NCBI RefSeq assembly: GCF_020523825.1
Contig: NZ_JAJALK010000002.1
Location: 124,001-188,000, forward strand
Reading direction: 5' to 3'
DNA from: Methylobacterium brachiatum
Lineage (GTDB): Bacteria; Pseudomonadota; Alphaproteobacteria; Rhizobiales; Beijerinckiaceae
DNA length: 64,000 nucleotides
Shown piece after piece: positions 25,371 through 34,086 of this stretch (position 1 is its first letter; each line of letters opens with the position of its first letter). The notes beneath the pieces were generated by a model. That model worked only from the letters and a program-made list of their open reading frames with translations, did no database searches and had not been told where the DNA came from. The position numbers were made by a program, and so were the translations under genes.

Positions 25371-26705
25371 ATGACCGACCATCCCCTGCGCAACACGCCG
25401 TCGCTTGACGCCTTCTGGATGCCGTTCACGGCCAACCGTCAGTTCAAGGCGGCGCCGCGGATGCTCGTGGCCGCCGAGGGCATGCACTACACGGCCGATG
25501 ACGGCCGCACGGTCCTGGACGGCACCGCCGGGCTCTGGTGCGTCAATGCCGGGCACGGGCGCCGGGGGATCGCGGCGGCGGTGGAGCGCCAGCTCGCGAC
25601 GCTCGACTTCGCCCCGACCTTCCAGATGGGCCACCCGATCGCCTTCGAATTCGCCGAGCGCCTCGCCGAGATCGCCCCGGGCGGGCCGGACCAGCGCCTC
25701 GACCGGGTGTTCTTCACCAATTCCGGCTCGGAATCGGTCGACACCGCGCTCAAGATCGCGCTCGCCTACCAGCGGGCGATCGGGCAGGGGACCCGGACCC
25801 GGCTGATCGGCCGGGAGCGCGGCTATCACGGGGTCGGCTTCGGCGGATTGTCGGTGGGCGGCATCGTCTCGAACCGCCGGGTCTTCCCGCAGCTCAACGG
25901 CACCGACCACCTGCGCCACACCCACGACCCGGCCCGCAACGCCTTCGTGAAGGGCCAGCCCGAGCACGGGGCGGAGCTGGCCGAGGATCTTGAGCGGCTG
26001 GTGGCGCTCCACGGCGCCGAGACCATCGCGGCCTGCATCGTCGAGCCGGTGGCCGGCTCCACCGGCGTGCTGATCCCGCCGAAGGGCTATCTCGAGCGCC
26101 TGCGCGCGCTCTGCACCAAGCACGGCATCCTGCTGATCTTCGACGAGGTGATCTCCGGCTTCGGCCGCCTCGGCGCACCCTTCGCCACCGATTATTTCGG
26201 CGTGGTGCCGGACCTCGTCACCAGCGCCAAGGGCCTGACCAACGGCACGGTGCCGATGGGCGCGGTATTCGCGAGCCGCCCGGTGCACGACGCGCTGATG
26301 AACGGCCCGGACGGGATCGAGCTGTTCCACGGCTACACCTATTCCGGCCACCCGGTGGCCTGCGCGGCCGGCCTCGCGACGCTCGACATCTACCGGGAGG
26401 AGGGGCTGCTCACCCGCGCCGCCGACCTCGCCGACGATTGGGCGGCGGCGATGCACGACCTGCGCGGGCGCAAGAACGTCATCGACATCCGCACCATCGG
26501 GCTGATCGCCGGCATCGAGCTGGCGCCCCGGCCCGACGCCCCCGGCAAGCGCGCCTACGAGCTGTTCGTGGATTGCTTCCAGCGCGGCCTGCTCACCCGC
26601 GTCACCGGCGACATCATCGCCCTGTCGCCGCCGCTGATCCTGGAGCGCGGCCAGATCGGCGAGATCGTCGAGGTGCTGGGCGCGGCGATCGACCGGGTGG
26701 CGTGA
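25371..26705 (+). CDS. Omega-amino acid (beta-alanine)--pyruvate aminotransferase family
   Basis: A 444-residue class III PLP aminotransferase. The N-terminal SLDAFWMPFTANRQFKAAPR is diagnostic for the beta-alanine/omega-amino acid:pyruvate subgroup. FFTNSGSESVDTALKIALAY and the YHGVGFGGLSVGGI segment are also present, as are PLP-interacting IFDEVISGFGRLG and Schiff-base Lys287 in TSAKGLTNGTVPMGAV. Substrates of the family include beta-alanine, putrescine-type amines and taurine-like compounds. The ATG at 25371 has GGAG eight bases upstream. The divergent XRE-cupin gene probably controls it. Confidence 0.92.
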   Translation: MTDHPLRNTPSLDAFWMPFTANRQFKAAPRMLVAAEGMHYTADDGRTVLDGTAGLWCVNAGHGRRGIAAAVERQLATLDFAPTFQMGHPIAFEFAERLAEIAPGGPDQRLDRVFFTNSGSESVDTALKIALAYQRAIGQGTRTRLIGRERGYHGVGFGGLSVGGIVSNRRVFPQLNGTDHLRHTHDPARNAFVKGQPEHGAELAEDLERLVALHGAETIAACIVEPVAGSTGVLIPPKGYLERLRALCTKHGILLIFDEVISGFGRLGAPFATDYFGVVPDLVTSAKGLTNGTVPMGAVFASRPVHDALMNGPDGIELFHGYTYSGHPVACAAGLATLDIYREEGLLTRAADLADDWAAAMHDLRGRKNVIDIRTIGLIAGIELAPRPDAPGKRAYELFVDCFQRGLLTRVTGDIIALSPPLILERGQIGEIVEVLGAAIDRVA

Positions 26706-26789
26706 GGGGCGGGGGTTGGCGGCCGCTGGATCGCGATCGAGCCTGCCGTACCGGCCCCTGACGTTCTAGCACCGGCCTACGGGCCGCGA

Positions 26790-26820
26790 TCCCCTCGCCC
26801 CGCGTGCGGGGAGAGGGGGA
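26790..26820. repeat. Family A palindrome, variant
   Basis: TCCCCTCGCCCCGCGTGCGG followed by GGAGAGGGGGA forms a palindrome related to the family A ends, with CGCC replacing CTCC. It lies in the 318-base gap between the aminotransferase and the PRISE reductase; the rest of that gap shows nothing recognisable apart from the GAGAGG ribosome site at its end. Confidence 0.6.
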
Positions 26821-27023
26821 ACCCGCGCAGCGCCTGGAAAGTCGTGAGCACCGTCTCCCGCAGAGGGATGACACCGGGTGTGCCTAGTCGCTGACCTCTA
26901 CCCATCGACACCCCGCCAATACCCGCGACGCGGGGGAGGGCGGCGCCGGTTGGCCTTGAAGCCTGTGGGTGACGGCCGCATCTGCCGCTCAACCTGGATG
27001 TGAGCCAGGTCGAGAGGATGTGC

Positions 27024-28085
27024 ATGTCGAACACCGCCCTGATCGTCGGCGCCAGCGGGATCGTCGGGAGCGCCACCGCGGCGCGGCTCACCGAGGAGGG
27101 CTGGCGCGTCGCGGGCCTCGCCCGCAAGCCGGTGGCGATGGCGGGGGTCGAGCCCGTCGTGGCCGACCTGCAGGACCCGGCCTCCCTGGAGACGGCCCTG
27201 GCCGGCCTCGCCCCGAGCCACGTCTTCCTGGCGACCTGGCAGCGGCGCCCGACCGAGGCCGAGATGATCCGGGTCAACCGGGCGATGATCGAGAACCTGC
27301 TCGACGCCCTGCGGCCGATGGGTAGCGTCCGCCACGTCGCCCTGGTGACCGGGCTGAAGCACTATCTCGGCCCGTTCGAGGCCTACGGGAAGGGCGCCCT
27401 GCCGCAGACGCCGTTCCGCGAGGACCAGGGCCGGCTCGACATCGAGAATTTCTACTACGCCCAGGAGGACGCGGTGTTCGACGCCAGCGCCCGCGACGGC
27501 TTCGCCTGGAGCGTGCACCGCCCGCACACGATCATCGGCAAGGCGGTGGGCAACGCCATGAACATGGGCACGACGCTGGCCTGCTACGCCACCCTGTGCC
27601 GCGCGCTCAACCGGCCCTTCACCTTCCCGGGCTCGGCCGCCCAGTGGAACGGGCTGACCGACATGACCGATGCCAGGCTGCTCGCCCGCCATCTGCTCTG
27701 GGCCTCTACCGAGCCGAAGGCCGCCAACGAGGCGTTCAACGTCGTCAACGGCGACGTCTTCCGCTGGAGCTGGATGTGGGGCCGGATCGCCGACTGGTTC
27801 GGGATCGAGGCGGTGCCGTTCGACGGCACGGTCCGGCCGCTGGAGGAGCGGATGGCCCAGGACGGGCCGGCCTGGGCCGAGATCGCCAAGCAGCACGGCC
27901 TGGCCGAGCCGGACCTCGCGAAGCTCGCCTCGCCCTGGCACACCGACGCCGATCTCGGCCGGCCGATCGAGGTCGTCACCGACATGAGCAAGAGCCGCCG
28001 GCTGGGTTTTTCAGCGTATCAGCCGACCGACGACGCCTTCTACGACCTGTTCACACAGCTCCGGGCGGACCGGCTGATTCCTTAA
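27024..28085 (+). CDS. SDR-family reductase, PRISE (progesterone 5-beta-reductase/iridoid synthase-like) type
   Basis: A 353-residue extended/atypical short-chain reductase. The Rossmann motif is ALIVGASGIVGSATAARL. PRISE-like features are LVTGLKHYLGPFEAYG (with catalytic Lys), NFYYAQEDAVFD (Tyr) and WSVHRPHTIIGKAVGNAMN. The family reduces 1,4-enones with NADPH in plants and many bacteria; bacterial substrates are largely unknown. Of three nearby ATGs (27000, 27018, 27024), 27024 is chosen because GAGAGG lies six bases upstream. No operon partner. Confidence 0.82.
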   Translation: MSNTALIVGASGIVGSATAARLTEEGWRVAGLARKPVAMAGVEPVVADLQDPASLETALAGLAPSHVFLATWQRRPTEAEMIRVNRAMIENLLDALRPMGSVRHVALVTGLKHYLGPFEAYGKGALPQTPFREDQGRLDIENFYYAQEDAVFDASARDGFAWSVHRPHTIIGKAVGNAMNMGTTLACYATLCRALNRPFTFPGSAAQWNGLTDMTDARLLARHLLWASTEPKAANEAFNVVNGDVFRWSWMWGRIADWFGIEAVPFDGTVRPLEERMAQDGPAWAEIAKQHGLAEPDLAKLASPWHTDADLGRPIEVVTDMSKSRRLGFSAYQPTDDAFYDLFTQLRADRLIP

Positions 28086-28204
28086 GGGGGAACGCATCGC
28101 CGGATGGGGGACAGGTCCCCTTCCGCGCGAGTTAGCCGATTCACAGGATGCGGTCCGGACGGTTCTCGGCCACAAGAGACGTCTCTCCGAGGCCGACACC
28201 CGCT

Positions 28205-28384
28205 TTCCCTCCCCCCCCCTCTGTGGGGGAGGGTGGCCCCCGAAGGGGGTCGGGAGAGGGGAGCAACGTGGCAGAACAGGGCTTCGCCCGTCATGCCGGC
28301 CACGCCTTCTCCTGAACCCGGGTCCCCCCTCTCCCGACCCTCGCTCACGCGAGGCCCACCCTCCCCCCTCCACGGGGGAGGGAG
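28205..28384. repeat. Long imperfect inverted repeat with poly-pyrimidine arms
   Basis: Left part (28205-28258) CTCCCCCCCC...GGGGGAGGGTGGCCCCCGAAGGGGGTCGGGAGAGGGG and right part (28325-28384), its approximate reverse complement with an alternative centre (CTCGCTCACGCGAGG), are separated by about 65 bases. The arms are themselves palindromic. This differs from families A to C. It fills most of the 400-base gap between the PRISE reductase and the converging M20 peptidase; no gene is visible there. Confidence 0.65.
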
Positions 28385-28485
28385 GCGCGCTTGGGGTTGG
28401 CCTTGGTTCTCGTCCGGCAGCGATGTGTGAACATCGTAGCCCGCACGGAAGAGGGGACCTGTGCTCCATACGAAGGACCGAACCC

Positions 28486-29787
28486 TCAGCCCGGTCGCCG
28501 CTCCGTCCCGCACCATTCGGCCACGAACAGCGCCATCGCGGTGGTGCAGCGCTTCACCGAGGCGAGGCTGACGCGCTCGTCGAAGCCGTGGACGTTCTGG
28601 GCGATCGGCCCGTAGCACAGGGCCGGAACCCGGTCGTAGAGGGCGTGGACCCGGGTATCGAGATAGCTCGGCGACATGAAGCTCTGCAGCTTGGTGCCCA
28701 TCGCCCGCTCATGGGCGCGGCCGAGCACGGCCTCGGCCTCCGAGCCCTCCTCGAGCACGTAGCCCTCGGCGAAGAACCCGTTGAAGGCCACGCGCGGCGG
28801 GCTGTTGCCGAGGAACGGGTCGGTGCGGGCGAAATTCGCGACCGCGGCCTCGATCTCGGCGGCGGCCTTCGCGGCCGGGACGCCCGGATAGAGCGCGACC
28901 CGGCAATCGATCCGGCACCAGGCCGGCACCGAGGAGGCCCAGTCGCCGCCCTCGATCTTGCCGATATTCAGGTTGATCGGATGGTCCTCCGCCGCGAAGT
29001 GGCGGTGCGCGGACTTCTCGGCGTTCCAGCGCGCCTCGAGCTCCCGCAGGGCGCCGATCACCCGGTAGGTCGCGTCGATGGCGTTGGCGCCGGCCCCCAT
29101 CTCGCGGACATGGACCGGCACGCCCCGGACCTCGACCGTGAACCACAGCACGCCGGTATTGGCGCGCACGAGCTTCTCGTCCTCGGGCTCCGGGATCAGC
29201 ACGGCGTCGGCCCGGTAGCCGCGCAGATGGGTCGCGAGCGCGCCGTTGCCGGTGGATTCCTCCTCCACCACCGACTGGATCGTCACCGCGGCGGCGGGCT
29301 GGAGGCCGAGGCGGGCGAGCGCGTCGAGGGCGAACAGGTTGGCGGCGTGCCCCGCCTTCATGTCGCCGCCGCCGCGGCCGTAGAGCCAGTCGCCCTCGAT
29401 CACCGGGTCGAAGGGCGGATGGGTCCACAGGTCGAGAGGCCCTTCCGGCACCACGTCGACATGGGCCTGCAGGATCAGCGAGCGCCCGGTCTCGGTCTGC
29501 GGACGGTGGTGGCAGACCACGATCGGGGCATCCGAATGCCGGTCATCGATCTTCGAGCCGCCCGGATGGGCCGCGATGGCGGCCCGGTCCATGGCGAAGC
29601 GCTCGGTGGCGTAGCCCCGGGCCCGGAACGCCCCGAACACGTAATCCTGGCAGGCATGCTCGGCCCCGCGCAGGGAGGCGAACCGGATCAGCGCCTGCGT
29701 GTGCGCGACCTGGTCGGCGAAGCCCTCCGCCACGGAGGCTTCGATCTCGGCGGCGAGGGCGGGGTCGAGGGTGGATGGGAAGACCAT
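28486..29787 (-). CDS. M20-family metallopeptidase/deacylase (ArgE/DapE-like)
   Basis: A 433-residue cytoplasmic M20 hydrolase. Zinc-site and catalytic motifs are visible: LQAHVDVVP, YGRGGGDMKAGHAA, SVVEEESTGNGAL (catalytic Glu and ligand) and the late ligand His in IAQNVHGFDERVS. The central dimerisation domain spans about residues 205-330. Members hydrolyse N-acyl amino acids, dipeptides or related amides, and the group annotated ArgE/DapE deacylase fits the length. ATG at 29787 has GGAG upstream, while the longer open frame is out of character. An 18-base palindrome lies upstream at 29901-29918. Confidence 0.88.
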   Translation of the reverse strand: MVFPSTLDPALAAEIEASVAEGFADQVAHTQALIRFASLRGAEHACQDYVFGAFRARGYATERFAMDRAAIAAHPGGSKIDDRHSDAPIVVCHHRPQTETGRSLILQAHVDVVPEGPLDLWTHPPFDPVIEGDWLYGRGGGDMKAGHAANLFALDALARLGLQPAAAVTIQSVVEEESTGNGALATHLRGYRADAVLIPEPEDEKLVRANTGVLWFTVEVRGVPVHVREMGAGANAIDATYRVIGALRELEARWNAEKSAHRHFAAEDHPINLNIGKIEGGDWASSVPAWCRIDCRVALYPGVPAAKAAAEIEAAVANFARTDPFLGNSPPRVAFNGFFAEGYVLEEGSEAEAVLGRAHERAMGTKLQSFMSPSYLDTRVHALYDRVPALCYGPIAQNVHGFDERVSLASVKRCTTAMALFVAEWCGTERRPG

Positions 29788-29900
29788 GGGATCTCCGGGT
29801 TCGGGACGGGGAGGAGGCGCCCGGCCGCGGGCGCGTGTCAACGGCCGCATCTTCCGTGCCGAATCGAACCTGCGCGGTCGTCGTGCGCGCAGCACCACAC

Positions 29901-29918
29901 CCGTGGCGTACGCCACGG
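29901..29918. promoter_or_regulatory. Perfect 18-base palindrome, candidate operator
   Basis: CCGTGGCGTACGCCACGG is perfectly self-complementary. It lies in the 280-base divergent region between the M20 peptidase and L,D-transpeptidase genes, 114 bases from the former start and 150 from the latter. It does not belong to any of the repeat families in the window, which favours a dimeric regulator's site over a REP element. Confidence 0.45.
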
Positions 29919-30067
29919 TCCGGGATCGCGCGCTGTCCTGGGTTGCCTCGCGGGGCGCGCTCTGCGCAGTCGAGCCCCGCGGCCGCCGGCCTGCGCCCAG
30001 GAACCTTGGCGTTGCCAATGGCTTAGCCTATCTGAAAGCTGTCTTCGCCCATCTATCGAGGTCGTAC

Positions 30068-30709
30068 ATGCGTATCGGTCTGGTCTCGGTCCTGTCGGGG
30101 CTCATTCTCTGGACCGCCGCGCCGCCGGCGGCGCGGGCGGATGTGCTCATCAGCGTCGACAAATCCTCCCAGCGGATGGAGGTCTCGGTCGACGGGCAGC
30201 CGCGCTACACCTGGCCGGTCTCTACCGGGGTCGAGGCCTACGACACCCCGTCCGGCTCCTATCGGCCGTTCCGGATGGAGCGCACCCACTTCTCGAAGGA
30301 GTGGGACGACGCGCCCATGCCGTTCGCGATGTTCTTCACCACCCAGGGCCACGCGATCCACGGCACCAACCACGTCCGCAGCCTGGGCCGCGCGGCGTCG
30401 CATGGCTGCGTGCGCCTGTCGGTGCGCAACGCCGCGACCCTGTTCAACCTGGTGAAGGCGCAGGGCATGAACCGGACCCGCGTCCAGATCGAGGGCGCGG
30501 ATGCCGTGGTGGCGGAGCGCGCCGTGCGCAGCCGCCGGGTCGCCCGGAGCCGCGATCCCTACGCACCGGACGACAGCCTGGCCGATCTCGACCAGATGGG
30601 CCGGCGCACGCTCCCGGCCACCTACGCCCGCACCGTCGTGCGCCCGGCCTACGTGCCGGTCCCGGGCTATGGGTATCCCGTCGAGGTCGATGTGGTGGAT
30701 GGCTGGTAG
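30068..30709 (+). CDS. L,D-transpeptidase (YkuD domain), exported
   Basis: A 213-residue periplasmic enzyme predicted to cross-link peptidoglycan (3-3) or attach proteins to it. A signal peptide (about 1-24, ending PAARA) precedes the YkuD domain, whose active site is complete: His98 in AIHGTNHVRSLG and nucleophile Cys114 in ASHGCVRLS. The C-terminal 60 residues are Arg-rich and low-complexity, ending in a Tyr/Pro/Gly segment. The ATG at 30068 has GAGG six bases upstream. Confidence 0.92.
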   Translation: MRIGLVSVLSGLILWTAAPPAARADVLISVDKSSQRMEVSVDGQPRYTWPVSTGVEAYDTPSGSYRPFRMERTHFSKEWDDAPMPFAMFFTTQGHAIHGTNHVRSLGRAASHGCVRLSVRNAATLFNLVKAQGMNRTRVQIEGADAVVAERAVRSRRVARSRDPYAPDDSLADLDQMGRRTLPATYARTVVRPAYVPVPGYGYPVEVDVVDGW

Positions 30710-30730
30710 GGTAGGGGCTCGTCAGGCCCT

Positions 30731-30836
30731 TCCCACCCACGCCCGCATCGCGACGCAGCGCCCTCGACGGAGCCCTTTCGCGCAGCCGAGCGATCCTGGA
30801 TCGCCCGGCGCCTCAGAATGAGGGGAGGGTTTGGGA
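30731..30836. repeat. Family B element, degenerate copy
   Basis: Only the outer ends (TCCCACCC and CGCCTCAGAATGAGGGGAGGG) and part of the inner palindrome (GATCCTGGATC) are recognisable. It lies in the gap before the SRPBCC gene, which otherwise shows nothing but that gene's upstream region. Confidence 0.55.
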
Positions 30837-30993
30837 TACGCGCGGCCGCCCGACACACCGCGTCGTCTGGGCGCGGCCGCCCACCCCCTCCATCCGGGCC
30901 ATTGCCGAGGCGGGCATCCCGGCCTAGCTCAAGCGCGGCCCTCAGAGGCTGCGCGGCGCCCGCCGCGATCGTCATGGATGGAGACTCCCCCCG

Positions 30994-31479
30994 ATGCCCT
31001 TCGCTTTCAGCCGGCCCCTGCCTCTCGCCGCCCTGGCGCTGGCCGCTTCCACCGTGGCGGGTCATGCCCTGGAGGTGACGCGCTCGGCCGACATCGCCGC
31101 GCCGCCGGCCAAGGTCTGGCAGACGATCGGCGAGTTCTGCGGCATCGGCGACTGGCACCCGGCCATCGAGAAGTGCGTCCTGTCCGACAAGGACGGCATG
31201 AAGGTCCGCACGCTGAGCCTGAAGGGCGGCGGCACCCTCAAGGAGGAGCAGGTCTCCCGCGACGACAAGGTGATGAGCTACACCTACACGATCCTGGAAG
31301 GCCCGCTGCCGGTCGCCGACTACAAGTCGACGCTGGCCGTCGCCCCCGAGGGCACGGGCTCCAAGGTGACCTGGAGCGGCACCTTCAACGCCAAGGGCGC
31401 CCCCGACACCGTGGCGGTCGACGCCATCCAGGGGATCTACGAATCGGGCCTGAAGGCGCTGTCGGACAAGGCCAAGTAG
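30994..31479 (+). CDS. Exported SRPBCC-domain protein (MxaD-like)
   Basis: A 161-residue protein with a signal peptide (about 1-24, ending VAGHA) and a START/SRPBCC fold (residues 26-158: VTRSADIAAPPAKVWQTIGE, then IGDWHPAIEKC and the C-terminal helix AIQGIYESGLKALSDKAK). The nearest described relatives are MxaD-type periplasmic proteins associated with methanol dehydrogenase in methylotrophs, but MxaD is normally in the mxa cluster and this gene is not. A lipid- or cofactor-binding periplasmic role is the safer inference. Confidence 0.78.
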   Translation: MPFAFSRPLPLAALALAASTVAGHALEVTRSADIAAPPAKVWQTIGEFCGIGDWHPAIEKCVLSDKDGMKVRTLSLKGGGTLKEEQVSRDDKVMSYTYTILEGPLPVADYKSTLAVAPEGTGSKVTWSGTFNAKGAPDTVAVDAIQGIYESGLKALSDKAK

Positions 31480-31514
31480 CCGCGCCCACCCGCGCGGGCC
31501 GAAGGCTCGACGCG

Positions 31515-31567
31515 CCCCCTCTTCCGCACGGGAGAGGGGACCTGCACCCTCTGCGGGAAGGTCAGGG
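31515..31567. repeat. Family A element, half copy
   Basis: One end palindrome (CCCCCTCTTCCGCACGGGAG followed by AGGGGA) plus part of the family A spacer (CCTGCACCCTCTGCGGGAAGG) remain; the second end is missing. Confidence 0.65.
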
Positions 31568-31697
31568 CATCTCAGCCCCGGATCACACCGAGCGCGATGC
31601 GTGATCATCACAGCGCACAGCCATGCCGCCGGGGCGATTGACCCACTGCCAAGCTCGGCTCAAAACCCCGGCGGCGCAGCCCGTGCGCCGCAACAGG

Positions 31698-32045
31698 ATG
31701 ATCGCCGTGCCCGCGTCCCGTCTCCCGATGCGTCTCAGTCTCGTCGTTCTCGCCGCCGCGACTTTGGGTGCCTGCCAGCAGCGCGCCGCCGCGCCCAAGG
31801 TCTCCGAGCCCTCGCCCGTCGTGCCGGCGCCGCTGGCCCTGCCGACGGGCAGCGGCTGCGGCCCGGAGATCGCGCGCACCAAGGCCATCGTCGACAGCGA
31901 TGTGGCGACCGGCAACCTCAACAAGCCGGTAGGCGACCGCTTCAACGCCGACCTCAGCCAGGCCGCCGCGGAATGCGCCGCCGGCAAGTCCGGCGAGGCG
32001 CTTCACCTCCTGGCCGCCGCCAAGAGCCGCTACGGGTATCGCTAG
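31698..32045 (+). CDS. Small predicted lipoprotein of unknown function
   Basis: A 115-residue protein with a lipoprotein signal MRLSLVVLAAATLGAC, whose lipobox Cys is at residue 26. The mature part starts with a Pro/Ala linker and contains a compact domain CGPEIARTKAIVDSDVATGN and VYxx-like helices ending AAAKSRYGYR with a second Cys pair (SGCG, AECAAG). ATG at 31728 would give a shorter signal and is equally possible. No homologue recognised. Confidence 0.7.
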   Translation: MIAVPASRLPMRLSLVVLAAATLGACQQRAAAPKVSEPSPVVPAPLALPTGSGCGPEIARTKAIVDSDVATGNLNKPVGDRFNADLSQAAAECAAGKSGEALHLLAAAKSRYGYR

Positions 32046-32097
32046 AGCATCATCCCGAACGGTGGACGCCGGCTTTCGAAAACGATGACGCGAAGCG
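32044..32097. repeat. Rhizobiales-type intergenic repeat fragment
   Basis: AGAGCATCATCCCGAACGGT...CCGGCTTTCGAAAACGATGACGCG matches the pattern of a short repeat common between genes in Rhizobiales (AGAGCATnATCCCGAAnnGTGG...CCGGnTTTCGnnAA). Recognised from memory of the pattern; only one copy was noticed here. Confidence 0.5.
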
Positions 32098-32123
32098 CAG
32101 TCTGAGCGCGGGACTTAGAGCAC

Positions 32124-32190
32124 CTCACAAAACTCCCGGTTCCCGGGAGCTCTCCCTTCGCACGCGACGGTGCGGCGGGAGTTTTGTGAG
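32124..32190. repeat. 15-base inverted repeat between lipoprotein and fdhE
   Basis: CTCACAAAACTCCCG (32124-32138) and CGGGAGTTTTGTGAG (32176-32190) are perfect inverted copies with a 37-base centre that holds a small CCCGGTTCCCGGG palindrome. It lies between two converging genes and could terminate either transcript. Confidence 0.6.
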
Positions 32191-32198
32191 AGGCTTTT

Positions 32199-32255
32199 AG
32201 CAGGGCTCCGCCCTGCACCCGCACAAGGTCCCGGACCTTGTGGATCCGGGACTCA
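32199..32255. repeat. Family C repeat, partial copy
   Basis: Only the CAGGGCTCCGCCCTGC hairpin and the ACAAGGTCCCGGACCTTGTG hairpin are present, ending at the fdhE stop codon. Confidence 0.7.
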
Positions 32256-33242
32256 AACAATGAACAGCAAGTTCAAGCCCGCCCGGCGAAACCCGTCCTC
32301 GGTGATCTTCAGGTCGAGGCCGTAGGACGCGATGTCGTCCGCCACCGGGTCGAGCGCCGGCGCCCGATGCTGGTGCAGGTGCTTGATGTAGCTGTGGCAG
32401 GTCGTGCAGGTCTCGACCTGGACGTCCTTCGACACCTCGTCGAGCCCGTAATAGCTGATGCCCTCGCCGGAGCCGCAGGCGGTGCAGCGGATCCGGACAT
32501 GGTTCCACAGGGTGCCGCAGACCGAGCAGCTCAGGTACCGGGCCTTGTCGGCCGGGGTCCAGCTGACCACCACGCTCGCCACGGGCGCGCCGCCGCAGCA
32601 CGGGCAGACGCCGTCGGCCACGGGCTTCAGGGCGGATGCGTCGAGCCGCGCCGCATCCTGGGCGAACCGGACCTGCAGGGCCGCCCCGACGAACACGCAT
32701 TCGGCGATCCGCTCCACCGGCAGCGCGCCTTCGACGACCTGCACGGCCAGGTCGAGCCGGTCGGCCGGGGACGCCGCCAGCAGGCTCGCCCGCGCCGCCT
32801 GGGACGCCTCGGGCGACACCGACAGGTCGAGCTGTTCCAGGAGGGCAATGAGGCAGGCGTCGAAGCCGGCATCGGTCTCGAGCCGCTGGCGTGACAGGGG
32901 CGGCATGCCGTGCTCGGCGCGCAGGGCCATGTCGGCCGCCGCTGGGGCCTCGGCGGCCGGGAACGCCGCCTGGACCGAAGCCTGCGCCCGGGCGACCTCG
33001 GCCACGAACAGCAAGTAGGCCTCGAGCGGATGCCCCGGCGCCGCGGCGGTCAGGCGCGCGGCTCGGTCGGCGAACAGCGTTCCGGGATCGGGCAGCCGCA
33101 CGAACGGGACCGAGCCCGAGATCCCGATCTTGTCGGGATCGGGCTTCAGCTCGCTGAAATCCCGCCGCCGGGGCTTCGGCTCGGAAGCGGCTTGCGTCGT
33201 CTCGGCCGGGACCGCGGGCTTGCGCCGGAAGAAATTGGCCAC
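32253..33242 (-). CDS. fdhE: Formate dehydrogenase accessory protein FdhE
   Basis: A 329-residue cytoplasmic accessory protein needed for maturation of respiratory formate dehydrogenase; it contains two rubredoxin-like iron sites. The Cys motifs are clear: CPCCGG, CSVCGT, CTACGSGEG and CTTCHSYIKH in the C-terminal half. The N-terminal 40 residues are charged and variable. It starts four bases after the fdoI stop, so it is the fourth gene of the fdoGHI-fdhE operon. The sulfurtransferase FdhD, which acts in the same process, is not in the window. Confidence 0.95.
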   Translation of the reverse strand: MANFFRRKPAVPAETTQAASEPKPRRRDFSELKPDPDKIGISGSVPFVRLPDPGTLFADRAARLTAAAPGHPLEAYLLFVAEVARAQASVQAAFPAAEAPAAADMALRAEHGMPPLSRQRLETDAGFDACLIALLEQLDLSVSPEASQAARASLLAASPADRLDLAVQVVEGALPVERIAECVFVGAALQVRFAQDAARLDASALKPVADGVCPCCGGAPVASVVVSWTPADKARYLSCSVCGTLWNHVRIRCTACGSGEGISYYGLDEVSKDVQVETCTTCHSYIKHLHQHRAPALDPVADDIASYGLDLKITEDGFRRAGLNLLFIV

Positions 33243-33245
33243 GCC

Positions 33246-33968
33246 TCAGGATCCGCGCTTGTCGACCGAGCCCCGGCGCACCTTGGCGCCGGCGATCTGC
33301 CGGAACCACTTGCGGTGATGCCGGTAGGCCCAGCCACCCGTCACCGTGCCGCGCACCATCGCCCGGCCGGTGCCCCGCACCCAGATGCCGGCATAGATGT
33401 GGACCACGATGATCGCGATGGCGATCACGGCGGCGAGCGAGTGGGCGAGCAGCGCCCAGCGCTGGGTCTCGATGGTGGTCAGCCCGCCAAAATAGGTGTT
33501 CCAGATCACGAGGCCGGTGACGAACATCACCCCGATCAGCGCGGTCTGACCCCAGAACACGCCCTTCTGGCCGGCATTGTACTTGCCGAGCTCCGGCAGG
33601 CGATCCTCCCGGTTGGTGACCACGTCGCCGATATGCTTGGTCCACTCGACATCGTCCTTGTTGGGGATGTTGAGCTTCCAGAAGCGCACGAACAGGAAGA
33701 AGAAGCTCACCGCCAGGGCGACGCCGAACCAGGGATGGATCGCCCGGGTCGCCTGCCCGCCGCCGAACAGGCCGGTCAGCGAGAACAGGTAGGGCGTGAA
33801 CATCGCCAGCCCCGAGAGGGTCAGCAGTGTGAACAGGATCGCGGTGATCCAGTGGTTCACGCGCTGAACCCCGGTGTAGCGCGGGACGTACATCACCTCC
33901 GGCGCCTCGGACCTGGCGTGATGCAGCGGGCGGGAATCACCGTCCCGGATATCGTTCTGGCTCGTCAT
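33246..33968 (-). CDS. fdoI: Formate dehydrogenase gamma subunit, cytochrome b556
   Basis: A 240-residue membrane cytochrome b that takes electrons from the FeS subunit to quinone. Four membrane helices are visible: VNHWITAILFTLLTLSGLAM (helix 1 with heme-ligand His), IHPWFGVALAVSFFFLFVRF, TALIGVMFVTGLVIW and ALLAHSLAAVIAIAIIVVHI (with His ligands), plus the cytoplasmic basic tail. ATG at 33968 follows AGAAGG. It is separated from fdoH by 258 bases containing a family A element, which is unusual inside such an operon. Confidence 0.95.
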   Translation of the reverse strand: MTSQNDIRDGDSRPLHHARSEAPEVMYVPRYTGVQRVNHWITAILFTLLTLSGLAMFTPYLFSLTGLFGGGQATRAIHPWFGVALAVSFFFLFVRFWKLNIPNKDDVEWTKHIGDVVTNREDRLPELGKYNAGQKGVFWGQTALIGVMFVTGLVIWNTYFGGLTTIETQRWALLAHSLAAVIAIAIIVVHIYAGIWVRGTGRAMVRGTVTGGWAYRHHRKWFRQIAGAKVRRGSVDKRGS

Positions 33969-34086
33969 CGGCCTTCTCGCGCCTGACGTGGCGCCGGCCC
34001 TGCGCCGCAGCGGCGGCGAGGGCTGGCTCTGGAATTTTAGATCGGGCGGCCCGTCGGATCTACGCGATCGCAGGACCGGCCGCGGG

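Noticed and set aside
28205..28384. CRISPR-like array suggested by repeated pyrimidine-rich palindromes
   Set aside because: No regular repeat-spacer periodicity; only two inverted arms are present.
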